64,000 nt of DNA from Bacteroidota bacterium (lineage in GTDB: Bacteria > Bacteroidota > Ignavibacteria > UBA10030 > UBA8401): assembly GCA_035506275.1 (NCBI GenBank), contig DATJPT010000019.1:310001-374000 (forward strand), in the 5' to 3' direction. Made by a program: the position numbers and the translations under genes. The notes under the pieces were generated by a model. It did not search any database. It was not told the DNA's origin and saw only the letters and a program-made list of their open reading frames with translations. Of this stretch, positions 19,569 to 27,620 are shown one piece after another (within the stretch, counting starts at the first letter, position 1; each line of letters starts with the position of its first letter).

Positions 19569-20195
19569 ATGAACACAGAGACTGAAATACGCGACCGAAT
19601 CATCTCTTACGCTCGGGAGCATTTCTTGCATGAGGGGTTCAGCAAAGTAACCCTCGATGAAATCGCCGCCGAGCTCGGGATGAGCAAGAAGACCCTCTAT
19701 AAATATTTTGAAGATAAAGAGGATCTGCTCCGGGCTGGTGTTGAAGAGAACCTGCGAAAGATCTCCCGCGAGATTGAAACTATCACTGCATCAAACGATC
19801 CGTTTGCGGAGAAATTGGCGCGGGTGATGATGATTATCGGAAAGCAAATGTCACGTTTGAGCAGGGGGGCTATGCTCGACATGCAGAAATTCACGCCGGA
19901 GCTCTGGAACCAGATCGAAACATTCCGCAAGGACCAGATCTTTAATAAGATCGGGAAAATGATGGCCCATGCCCGGGAAGAAAACGTCTTCCGGCCGTAT
20001 ATCAATGAGCAGATCCTTACGCTCATGATCATCAACTGTGTTCAGGGAATTCTCAATCCAGAAGTTCTTTCGCAAAATTCCTTCTCTGCGGAAGACGCGT
20101 TCAAAAGTATTTTCAGGACCATCTTTGAAGGGGCCCTGACGGACGATGCGAGAAAAGATTTCCATGTCTTTGATACACCTCTTACCAACTTATAA
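19569..20195 (+). CDS. TetR/AcrR family transcriptional regulator
   Basis: 208 residues. The N-terminal helix-turn-helix (GFSKVTLDEIAAELGMSKKTLYKYFEDKEDLL, about residues 22-53) is canonical TetR. The C-terminal ligand domain has no recognisable specificity. It stands first in a run with HlyD, two ATPases, TolC and two permeases, so it probably represses that efflux operon until the exported compound binds. In E. coli the TetR protein CecR controls the similar ybhGFSR genes. GGAGG lies about four bases before the ATG. Confidence 0.93.
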   Translation: MNTETEIRDRIISYAREHFLHEGFSKVTLDEIAAELGMSKKTLYKYFEDKEDLLRAGVEENLRKISREIETITASNDPFAEKLARVMMIIGKQMSRLSRGAMLDMQKFTPELWNQIETFRKDQIFNKIGKMMAHAREENVFRPYINEQILTLMIINCVQGILNPEVLSQNSFSAEDAFKSIFRTIFEGALTDDARKDFHVFDTPLTNL

Positions 20196-20211
20196 TTTTC
20201 AAAAGGTTATT

Positions 20212-21174
20212 ATGAAACGATTCGTTCTTTTTGGAATTGCCGCCGCGGCCTTCCTGACGCTTGCCGGATGCAGCGATAAGCATGCCGGGGCCATTGAAGC
20301 AAGCGGGACACTAGAAGCTGTCGAAGTGAATGTGAGCGCAAAAGTAGCCGGACAGGTGCAGTCGCTTTTCGTCGATGAAGGGAGCATCGTCAAAGCCGGA
20401 GATACTCTTGCGATTCTTGATCATGCAACGAACGACATTGCGCTGCAGCAGGCAAAAGCCGGAGTCGATCTGGCAGACGCCGAATATCGGCTTCTTGTGA
20501 ACGGAGCGCGATCGGAGGACCTGCGTCAGGCCGAGCAGGCGCTTCGCCAGACAGCGTCATCCTACAAGACCGCCAAGGATGATTACGAGCGGATTAAAGC
20601 GCTCTATGCGACAAAGAGCGTCACTCAGAAAGAGAGGGATGATGCCGAATCCCGGTATACGATCGCCCAGGCCGCAAATGCCTCGGCGGAGCAGTACCTT
20701 CAGAAGTTGAAACACTTCGCTCGCCCCGAGGACCTCGCTGCCGCCAAGGCGCGCCTCAACCAGGCAATCTCTGCGGCGGACCTTTTGCGCAAAGAGATCT
20801 CCGACGCGCACATCATCGCTCCGGTGTCGGGAACGGTGACGCATAAACCGGTTGAAGTAGGAGAACTGGTGAGCGTGGGAACCACCATCGTAACGATCTC
20901 GCGCCTGGAAACGCTCAATCTGATGATCTATGTCGGCGATACCGAACTCGGCAGAGTGAAATTGGGCGGCTCGGCAGACCTTGTGATCGATACCTATCCG
21001 GATAGAAATTTTCCGGCGAAAGTGATCTATATCTCTCCCATAGCGGAATTCACGCCGAAGAATGTTCAAACGAAAGAAGACCGGACGAAGCTGGTGTTTG
21101 GCGTGAAGCTTGAGGTCGACAACAAAGACGGGATCCTCAAAGGCGGTATGCCGGTCGATGCGTACTTGAAATAA
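20212..21174 (+). CDS. HlyD-family periplasmic adaptor lipoprotein (YbhG-like)
   Basis: 320 residues. Lipobox TLAGC with lipidated Cys20, then the biotinyl-lipoyl-like segment (ASGTLEAVEVNVSAKVAGQV), a long helical hairpin (about residues 80-195, with AEYRLLVNGARSEDL and KARLNQAISAADLLRKEI), and the second lipoyl half DAHIIAPVSGTVTHKPVEVGELV. A beta-barrel domain closes the protein. It should bridge the inner-membrane ABC permeases to the TolC protein encoded two genes later. The ATG at 20212 is chosen for the signal sequence, with AAAGG upstream; a longer frame overlaps tetR. Confidence 0.93.
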   Translation: MKRFVLFGIAAAAFLTLAGCSDKHAGAIEASGTLEAVEVNVSAKVAGQVQSLFVDEGSIVKAGDTLAILDHATNDIALQQAKAGVDLADAEYRLLVNGARSEDLRQAEQALRQTASSYKTAKDDYERIKALYATKSVTQKERDDAESRYTIAQAANASAEQYLQKLKHFARPEDLAAAKARLNQAISAADLLRKEISDAHIIAPVSGTVTHKPVEVGELVSVGTTIVTISRLETLNLMIYVGDTELGRVKLGGSADLVIDTYPDRNFPAKVIYISPIAEFTPKNVQTKEDRTKLVFGVKLEVDNKDGILKGGMPVDAYLK

Positions 21175-21191
21175 CCGGTCATCGAACAATC

Positions 21192-22166
21192 ATGAATTCA
21201 ACCAACGAAAAGACTGCGTCAGCCAATGCGATTGAATTGCATTCCGTCTCGAAGAAATTCGGGGACCTGAAAGCGGTCGATGCTCTGACGCTCGAGGTCC
21301 GCAAGGGAGAAATGTTCGCCCTCGTCGGCCCGGATGGCGCGGGAAAAACGACAACGATACGGATGCTGTGCGGCATCATCGTTCCGACGGAAGGGGAATT
21401 ATCGGTTCTCGGGTATGATGTAAAAAAGCAGCCCGACGAAGTGCGGAAACGCATCGGTTACCTTTCCCAGAAATTCAGCCTCTACGGCGACCTCACCGTC
21501 GATGAGAATATCGAATTCTTTGCGGAGATCCATGGCGTCAGGGACTACAAGCCGCGCCGCGACGAACTCCTCGAGTTCACGAGGCTGACCCCTTTCAGGT
21601 CGCGCCTTGCCGATAAGCTCTCAGGCGGAATGAAACAAAAACTGGCGCTCGCTTGCACGCTCGTTCACACTCCCGAGGTCATTTTCCTCGATGAGCCGAC
21701 GACGGGTGTCGACCCGGTCTCTCGCCGAGATTTCTGGAAAGTGCTCTCGAATCTATTGAAATCCGGCATCACGATCGTGATGACGACACCGTATCTCGAC
21801 GAGGCAGAACGGTGCACTCACGTTGCATTGATGAGCGAGGGGAAAATTCTGGTGGCCGATACGCCTCCGAATGTCAAAAAAGTTATGAAAGGAACGATCG
21901 TGGAGATCGTGTGCAGCGAGATCCGGGCTTCCTTCAAATTATTAAGGGCATATGCCTCCGTGAAAGAAGTCCAGGCGTTCGGCGACAGATTGAACATCGT
22001 CGTCGACAATGCCGATCGAGATGTCCCTTTCGTGGTTGCGCATTTGAAGGAACACGGCATCGTTGTAACCGACACAAGAACGATTCCTCCATCCCTTGAG
22101 AACGTATTTATTTCGCTGCTATCCGATAATTCGCCAAAAAAAGAAAGCGAGGTTGCTGCATCGTGA
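21192..22166 (+). CDS. ABC transporter ATP-binding protein (matches N-terminal half of YbhF)
   Basis: 324 residues. Walker A GPDGAGKTT (about residue 45), Q-loop region LSQKFSLYGDL, signature LSGGMKQK, Walker B VIFLDEPTTGVDP, and a switch region where the usual His is replaced (MTTPYLDEAE rather than TTHYLDEAE). E. coli YbhF joins two ATPase domains in one protein; here the halves are separate genes with tolC between. The stop overlaps the GTG start of the TolC gene by four bases, so translation is coupled. Confidence 0.93.
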   Translation: MNSTNEKTASANAIELHSVSKKFGDLKAVDALTLEVRKGEMFALVGPDGAGKTTTIRMLCGIIVPTEGELSVLGYDVKKQPDEVRKRIGYLSQKFSLYGDLTVDENIEFFAEIHGVRDYKPRRDELLEFTRLTPFRSRLADKLSGGMKQKLALACTLVHTPEVIFLDEPTTGVDPVSRRDFWKVLSNLLKSGITIVMTTPYLDEAERCTHVALMSEGKILVADTPPNVKKVMKGTIVEIVCSEIRASFKLLRAYASVKEVQAFGDRLNIVVDNADRDVPFVVAHLKEHGIVVTDTRTIPPSLENVFISLLSDNSPKKESEVAAS

Positions 22167-23485
22167 CGAACGCACGGTCAATGGTCATATCTTGTATCTG
22201 CCTTATGGCGCCGGCTCTGGTCGCTCAGGAGCGCGTGCTCACAATCGAAGAAAGCATCGCCATCGGGCTCGAGAACAGCAAAGAGCTGCATTCATCGCAG
22301 ATGAAGCAGGAGTATGCGGACGCGAAGGCGAGCGAAACTGCTGCCGGGCTGTACCCCTCCCTGAAAGCGCAGGCCTCGTATCAGAAATTGAGCGATATTC
22401 CGGAGTTCAAAATTGCGATCCCTGGCGTGCTTCCCGCACCGATAGGCTTTCCTGTCATCCTGAACAATTATTCGACCAAGGCAACGCTTCAGCAGCCGCT
22501 TTTTACCGGATGGAAACTGCAGAGCGGCGTCGACAACGCTGAGTACAGCGCCGAAGCTTCGCGAAAGGATGTCGAAAGCGACAAAGCGACTCTTGTCTAT
22601 AATATCAAATCGGCATATTGGAATTTGTATCGGGCGAAGGATATCAAGCGTGTCAGCGATGAGAATGTCGCCCAAATTGAATCGCATCTCAACGACATTG
22701 AGAGCATGTACCAGCAGGGGATGTCGACAACGAACGATGTCCTGAAAGTGAAAGTGCAGTATGGGAACGCCAAGCTCCTTCAAAGCGAAGCGGCGAACAA
22801 TGTTGAGATCGCCATGATCAGCTTCAATTCGACGCTCGGCATTTCGCTTTCGACAAAGGTCGCGATCGGTTCAACGCTGACGCCGACGACAAGGGAATTC
22901 CCGGACGTGCAGAAACTGCTCGAGGAGGCATTTACGGACAGACCGGACCTTCAGGGATTGGATTGGAGGCTTCGGGCGGCTGAGAGCGGCGTCACAGGGG
23001 CGCAGGCAGGCTGGTCGCCGCAGATTTTTTTGACCGGAGATTACTATTATGCGCGCCCAAACCAGAGAATTTTTCCGGCGGTGGATGCGTTTAAGGATTC
23101 ATGGGATGTCGGCGTCACGCTCCAGTTTGATATTTGGAACAACCTGACAACCGTGTATCAGACGGCCGAGGCGCAAGCGCAATACCGGCAGGCAAAGGAC
23201 GCCATCGCGATTTTGAAAGACGGGGTAACGCTCGAAGTCACCCAGAGCTATCTTTCATTCAAACAGGCGAAGGAGAATATTCAGCTTTCGCAGCTCACGG
23301 TCGACCAGGCGAACGAGAACTTGCGGGTGACACAGCAGAAATTCAAAGCGGGATTGACAACGAACTCGGAACTTCTGGATGCCGAAGTCGCGCTGCTCCA
23401 GGCAAAGCTTCAATTGACGCAGGCACTGGTCGACTACGAGCTCGCGCAGGCCAAACTTGAGAAAGCGATCGGCCAGGAAAAATAA
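22163..23485 (+). CDS. TolC-family outer-membrane efflux protein
   Basis: 440 residues starting at a GTG that overlaps the preceding stop (GTGA). Signal peptide MVISCICLMAPALVAQ, then two outer-membrane-efflux repeats, beginning LTIEESIAIGLENSKELHSS (about residue 25) and FPDVQKLLEEAFTDRPDLQGL (about 250). Each has long coiled helices with TolC-type patterns (NIKSAYWNLYRAKD, TLEVTQSYLSFKQAKENI). It forms the trimeric outer-membrane channel of the efflux system. A 74-base gap separates it from the second ATPase. Confidence 0.94.
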   Translation: MTNARSMVISCICLMAPALVAQERVLTIEESIAIGLENSKELHSSQMKQEYADAKASETAAGLYPSLKAQASYQKLSDIPEFKIAIPGVLPAPIGFPVILNNYSTKATLQQPLFTGWKLQSGVDNAEYSAEASRKDVESDKATLVYNIKSAYWNLYRAKDIKRVSDENVAQIESHLNDIESMYQQGMSTTNDVLKVKVQYGNAKLLQSEAANNVEIAMISFNSTLGISLSTKVAIGSTLTPTTREFPDVQKLLEEAFTDRPDLQGLDWRLRAAESGVTGAQAGWSPQIFLTGDYYYARPNQRIFPAVDAFKDSWDVGVTLQFDIWNNLTTVYQTAEAQAQYRQAKDAIAILKDGVTLEVTQSYLSFKQAKENIQLSQLTVDQANENLRVTQQKFKAGLTTNSELLDAEVALLQAKLQLTQALVDYELAQAKLEKAIGQEK

Positions 23486-23559
23486 TCCGTTGGGATGATC
23501 AGAGACGCTCAAAGGCGGCGCTCAATTCGTTCCAACACGGTCTAAAAAATGAGCAGACA

Positions 23560-24498
23560 ATGATCAATGCAATCGAGGTCGAAAACCTCACGAAGCGATT
23601 CGGAAACTTTTACGCGGTCGACCACATCAACTTTGAAGTGAAGAAGGGAGAGATCTTCGGTTTTCTCGGCGCGAACGGCGCCGGAAAGTCCACGACGATC
23701 AGAATGCTGTGTGCGCTCCTTCAATCGACCGAAGGGACCGCGCGGGTAGGCGGGTTCGATATTAACAGAGAACCGGAACGGGTGAAAGAGAATATCGGAT
23801 ACATGTCGCAGAAGTTTTCGTTGTATGACGATCTGACGGTCGACGAAAATATCAGTTTTTTTGGGCGCGTCTACGGCCTGAAGAACAGCGACCTCCAGCA
23901 CCGCCGCCAATGGGTGCTCGAAATGGCGAACCTGGTCGGGAGGGAAAAAAGCATCACCCGGACCCTCCCCGGCGGCTGGAAACAGCGGCTTGCCCTGGGA
24001 TGCGCGGTGCTGCACCGTCCCAAAACGGTTTTTCTCGATGAACCGACCAGCGGCGTTGATCCGGTCATGCGCCGGAAATTCTGGGAATTGATCAACGACC
24101 TGTCGGCCGAAGGTATCACCGTCCTCGTGACGACGCATTTTCTCGAAGAGGCGGAATATTGCAACGATATCATCTTTATCAACGCGGGAAAAATTATCGC
24201 GGGGGGAAGCCCGAAAGAATTGAAACACAATTATATCAAGTCGCCGCTCCTTGAAGTGCAATGCGAGAACGTTGTGGAAGCGATGACGATCATCGCCAAG
24301 GAGCCCTGGGCGGAAGAAACGTCCGTGTTCGGCACATTTCTCCATGTGAGCGTGTCCGACGAACAGTTCGCCCGGCAGCAGATTCAGGAGATCCTGAAGG
24401 CGCAAAACATCGGCTGGACCAAAATAGACAGAATCACACCGTCCCTCGAGGATGTGTTTATCTATCTGCTTGACCAGGAAGCGAAGAAAGCGGCCTAA
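23560..24498 (+). CDS. ABC transporter ATP-binding protein (matches C-terminal half of YbhF)
   Basis: 312 residues. Walker A GANGAGKSTT, Q-loop MSQKFSLYDDL, Walker B TVFLDEPTSGVDP and switch VTTHFLEEAE are intact. The signature is LPGGWKQR instead of LSGG; as I recall the second YbhF domain has a similar LPxG form, so the pair with the 21192 gene probably makes a heterodimeric ATPase. A C-terminal regulatory region (about 220-312) has the pattern shared with the first ATPase (ITPSLEDVFIYLL). Confidence 0.93.
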   Translation: MINAIEVENLTKRFGNFYAVDHINFEVKKGEIFGFLGANGAGKSTTIRMLCALLQSTEGTARVGGFDINREPERVKENIGYMSQKFSLYDDLTVDENISFFGRVYGLKNSDLQHRRQWVLEMANLVGREKSITRTLPGGWKQRLALGCAVLHRPKTVFLDEPTSGVDPVMRRKFWELINDLSAEGITVLVTTHFLEEAEYCNDIIFINAGKIIAGGSPKELKHNYIKSPLLEVQCENVVEAMTIIAKEPWAEETSVFGTFLHVSVSDEQFARQQIQEILKAQNIGWTKIDRITPSLEDVFIYLLDQEAKKAA

Positions 24499-24507
24499 AG
24501 GACCACC

Positions 24508-25635
24508 ATGATACGTCGTCTCATTCCAATTATCAAAAAAGAATTCCGTCAGATCAGGCGCGACAAGCGTGTCCTTGCCATCCTGACGCTTGTGCCTGCG
24601 CTGCTCCTTTTGCTCAACGGCTATGCGCTGAACTTCGACGTCTCGCACATCAGAATGGCCGTGATCGATCAGGAGAACAGCAAGACGAGCCGCGATTTCC
24701 TGAACGCATTCGTAACATCGGGATATTTCGACTATGTGCAGTATCTGAACTCGACGGACGAAGCGATGCGGATGATCGACGACGCGAAGATCCGGGCGGC
24801 GATCGTTGTGCCAACGGATTTTTCCCATAAGCTCCTGTCCAACGAAACGACCGACATCCAGGTGCTGGTTGATGGAATGGATTCGAATGCGGCGTCGACC
24901 ATCCTTGCCTATGTGCAGGCGGTCACGCTGCAATATTCCCAGAAGATCGTGCTCACCAATCTGTCCAAGATGGGGCGGGGAAGTTACGTGCCGATTCAGT
25001 ACGATGCCCGCGTCTGGTATAATCCCGAGTTGAAAAGCGCCAAATTTCTGGTTCCGGGGCTCATCGGATTCATCCTTGCAATCACCGCGGTCATCGCGAC
25101 GTCCCTTTCGATCGTGAAGGAAAAAGAGCGCAATACTATCGAGCAGATCGACGTTTCACCGATCACGTCGTTCGAGCTTGTTGTGGGGAAGATGATCCCC
25201 TACGCGATCATTTCGCTTGTCGCAGCAACGCTGGTCATTGTCGCAGCGTATTTTCTTTTTGATGTCGTGGTCAAGGGGAGCTATCTCTATCTGTTCGGCG
25301 CGACGCTCCTCTTCATCATTGCCGCGTTGAGCATCGGATTGTATGTCTCGACGATCGCAGACAGCCAGCAAGTTGCATTTCAGCTCGCATCGCTCTTTTC
25401 TATGCTGCCGACGATGATCCTTTCCGGATTTATGTTTCCGATCCGCAGCATGCCGTGGTGGCTGCAATTGCTGACCAACATCACGCCGGCAAAATTCTAC
25501 TTGGTGATCCTGCGTTCGATCATACTGAAAGGCGTCGGCATCGCCGCATTCTGGGATCAGGTCGTCTATCTCATGCTCTTCACGTCTTTTATGCTGTTTG
25601 TCAGCGTCAGACGTTTCAGAAAAACATTAGGATGA
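24508..25635 (+). CDS. ABC-2 type permease (YbhS/YbhR-like)
   Basis: 375 residues. One N-terminal membrane helix (VLAILTLVPALLLLLNGYAL), a large periplasmic domain (about 45-180), and five C-terminal helices from LVPGLIGFILAITAVIATS. The cytoplasmic loop VKEKERNTIEQIDVSPITSFELVVGKMIPY is typical of ABC-2 drug exporters. It starts 9 bases after the second ATPase and stops 4 bases before its paralogue, with which it should form a heterodimeric channel. Confidence 0.92.
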   Translation: MIRRLIPIIKKEFRQIRRDKRVLAILTLVPALLLLLNGYALNFDVSHIRMAVIDQENSKTSRDFLNAFVTSGYFDYVQYLNSTDEAMRMIDDAKIRAAIVVPTDFSHKLLSNETTDIQVLVDGMDSNAASTILAYVQAVTLQYSQKIVLTNLSKMGRGSYVPIQYDARVWYNPELKSAKFLVPGLIGFILAITAVIATSLSIVKEKERNTIEQIDVSPITSFELVVGKMIPYAIISLVAATLVIVAAYFLFDVVVKGSYLYLFGATLLFIIAALSIGLYVSTIADSQQVAFQLASLFSMLPTMILSGFMFPIRSMPWWLQLLTNITPAKFYLVILRSIILKGVGIAAFWDQVVYLMLFTSFMLFVSVRRFRKTLG

Positions 25636-25639
25636 ACGC

Positions 25640-26761
25640 ATGAACAAGCAACGGGTTGTCGCGTTACTGAAAAAAGAATTCGGCCAGCTCTTTAAGGACA
25701 AAAAGCTGCTCCCTCTCGTCTTTGTGGCGCCGGTGCTGCAGCTCGTGTTCATGGGTTTTGCGGCGTCGCTGGACGTGAAGAACATCTCCGTCACTCTCTG
25801 TGACCTGGATAAAACTCAGGCAAGCAGGGATCTGATCGAGAAATTCACGAATTCCGGCTATTTTACGATCGAATATTCGACCGAGGATTACAGCACCGTC
25901 CAGAACTATCTTGACGACAACAAGACGACGATGGCGCTGATCATCCCGCGGAAATTCGGCGATGCCATCCTTCAGCATCAACCGGCGAAAGTTCAGGTCT
26001 TGCTCGACGGCAGCGAAGGGAACAGCACCGCCATCGCGCTGGGGTACGTCAATCAGATTCTGGTCCAGTATTCGAACGGCGTCCTGGCGGAAGTTTCGGG
26101 GGCTGAACGCATCGGCGGCATCAATGCGCAGACGCGGGCATGGTTCAACCCCTCGCTCAAAAGCCGCAACTACATGGTCCCCGGCGTCCTCGTCATGATC
26201 CTGCTGATCACGACCATGAACCTGACCTCGATGGCCGTCGTGAAGGAAAAGGAGATCGGTACGCTCGAGCAGATCATGGTCACGCCGATCACGCCGACGG
26301 AATTGATTTTAGGAAAGCTGATACCCTTCACGATCATCGGCCTTGTCAATTGGTGCATCGTACTCCTGGCGATGGTGGTCGGGTTCGGGATCTCGGTGAA
26401 AGGGAACGTTCCTTTGCTTTTCGGCCTCTCGATTTTCTTTCTGTTGACGTCGCTGGGACTCGGGTTGTTCGTGTCCACGGTGTCGAACACGCAGCAGCAG
26501 GCGATGATGACATCCCAGTTCTTTTTGCTCCAGCCGATGATGTACATTTCCGGGTTCACGTTCCCGATCGAGAATATGCCGAGGTTTTTGCAGCTCCTTT
26601 CGTTCGGTGTGCCGATGAGGTACTATCTCGTCGTTGTCCGTTCGATCATTTTGAAGGGGGTCGGTTTTTCAAACCTATGGTTTGAAGCAGGTGCGCTGCT
26701 GTTCATGGGGGTCACTATTCTCGTCGCGAGTGTGTTCAGGTTCAGGACGAAGCTCGACTGA
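25640..26761 (+). CDS. ABC-2 type permease (second subunit)
   Basis: 373 residues, with the same layout as the previous gene: N-terminal helix LLPLVFVAPVLQLVFMGFAA, periplasmic domain, then five helices from VPGVLVMILLITTMNLTSM. The loop VKEKEIGTLEQIMVTPITPTELILGKLIPF parallels its partner. Last gene of the efflux run; the exported substrate is unknown. The following SDR gene starts 34 bases later and may be transcribed with it. Confidence 0.92.
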   Translation: MNKQRVVALLKKEFGQLFKDKKLLPLVFVAPVLQLVFMGFAASLDVKNISVTLCDLDKTQASRDLIEKFTNSGYFTIEYSTEDYSTVQNYLDDNKTTMALIIPRKFGDAILQHQPAKVQVLLDGSEGNSTAIALGYVNQILVQYSNGVLAEVSGAERIGGINAQTRAWFNPSLKSRNYMVPGVLVMILLITTMNLTSMAVVKEKEIGTLEQIMVTPITPTELILGKLIPFTIIGLVNWCIVLLAMVVGFGISVKGNVPLLFGLSIFFLLTSLGLGLFVSTVSNTQQQAMMTSQFFLLQPMMYISGFTFPIENMPRFLQLLSFGVPMRYYLVVVRSIILKGVGFSNLWFEAGALLFMGVTILVASVFRFRTKLD

Positions 26762-26795
26762 CGTTTTCCGAGAAACCGCCGAAAGGGAGAGTACT

Positions 26796-27587
26796 ATGGA
26801 TCTAGGACTAAAGAACAAAATTGCTTTGGTTGCCGCATCGAGTCAGGGGCTCGGAAGAGCGGTTGCAGAATCCCTCTCCGAGGAGGGAGCCACCGTGGTT
26901 CTCTGCGCACGGGATAAAAAAAATCTCACAGCAGCGGCAAAAGAAATTTCGGCAAAGACGGGGGGCGAACTCTTTGCAATCCCGTGCGATGTAAGCAGCG
27001 CTAAGGAAATCGACAAGCTTGTGAGAACGGTCGCCAAGAAGTTCGGTTCGGTCCACATCCTTGTAAACAACGCCGGCGGACCTCCAGTTGAGTCGTTCGA
27101 CCGCTTGTCGGACGACCACTGGTCGAAAGGCGTACAGCTGACGATGATGAGCGCGATCCGGTTGACGCGGGCAGTCATCCCGTTCATGCAAAGGCAGCAT
27201 TGGGGAAGGATCATCACGATCAACTCGATAGCAGGAAAGCAGCCGATCCAGGAATTAGTGATCTCTTCCACGCTTCGCCCCGGATTGATCGGTCTGCATA
27301 AAGTGCTTGCGACCCAGTATGCGAAGGACGGCATCCTCATCAACACGGTCTGTCCGGGGTTTGTGATGACCAAACGGCAGGAAGAAATTTCGAAGGTCCG
27401 TTCCGCCAAGGCGAACATCACCGTTGAGGAATACATGAGGCAGCAGGCGAAGGAGATTCCGCTCGGGAGATACGGGACACCCCGGGAGATCGCCGATGTC
27501 GTTGCATTCCTTGCGTCGTTGCGGGCCGGATTTCTGACGGGGGCGACGATCAGTGTGGACGGGGGAATGATGAGAGGACTGCTGTAA
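26796..27587 (+). CDS. Short-chain dehydrogenase/reductase lacking the catalytic Tyr-Lys pair
   Basis: 263 residues. The cofactor turn ASSQGLGRA and the NNAGGPP segment are normal for classical SDRs, and the closing FLTGATISVDGGMMRGL is FabG-like. In the active site, Ser of NSIAGKQP is present, but the positions 13 and 17 residues later, expected to be Tyr and Lys, read Ser and Arg (QELVISSTLRPG). I recall a SDR subgroup with SNTxR at this site, so this is probably a family trait and not damage. The ATG at 26796 has GGGAGAG upstream. Reaction unknown. Confidence 0.88.
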   Translation: MDLGLKNKIALVAASSQGLGRAVAESLSEEGATVVLCARDKKNLTAAAKEISAKTGGELFAIPCDVSSAKEIDKLVRTVAKKFGSVHILVNNAGGPPVESFDRLSDDHWSKGVQLTMMSAIRLTRAVIPFMQRQHWGRIITINSIAGKQPIQELVISSTLRPGLIGLHKVLATQYAKDGILINTVCPGFVMTKRQEEISKVRSAKANITVEEYMRQQAKEIPLGRYGTPREIADVVAFLASLRAGFLTGATISVDGGMMRGLL

Positions 27588-27620
27588 ACTTGTCGTGATT
27601 CCGGCGTGAAGCCCGTGCTC

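Noticed and set aside
23542-24933. A 463-codon open frame antisense to the second ATPase
   Set aside because: Mirror of a conserved ATPase and permease gene with no family motifs of its own.
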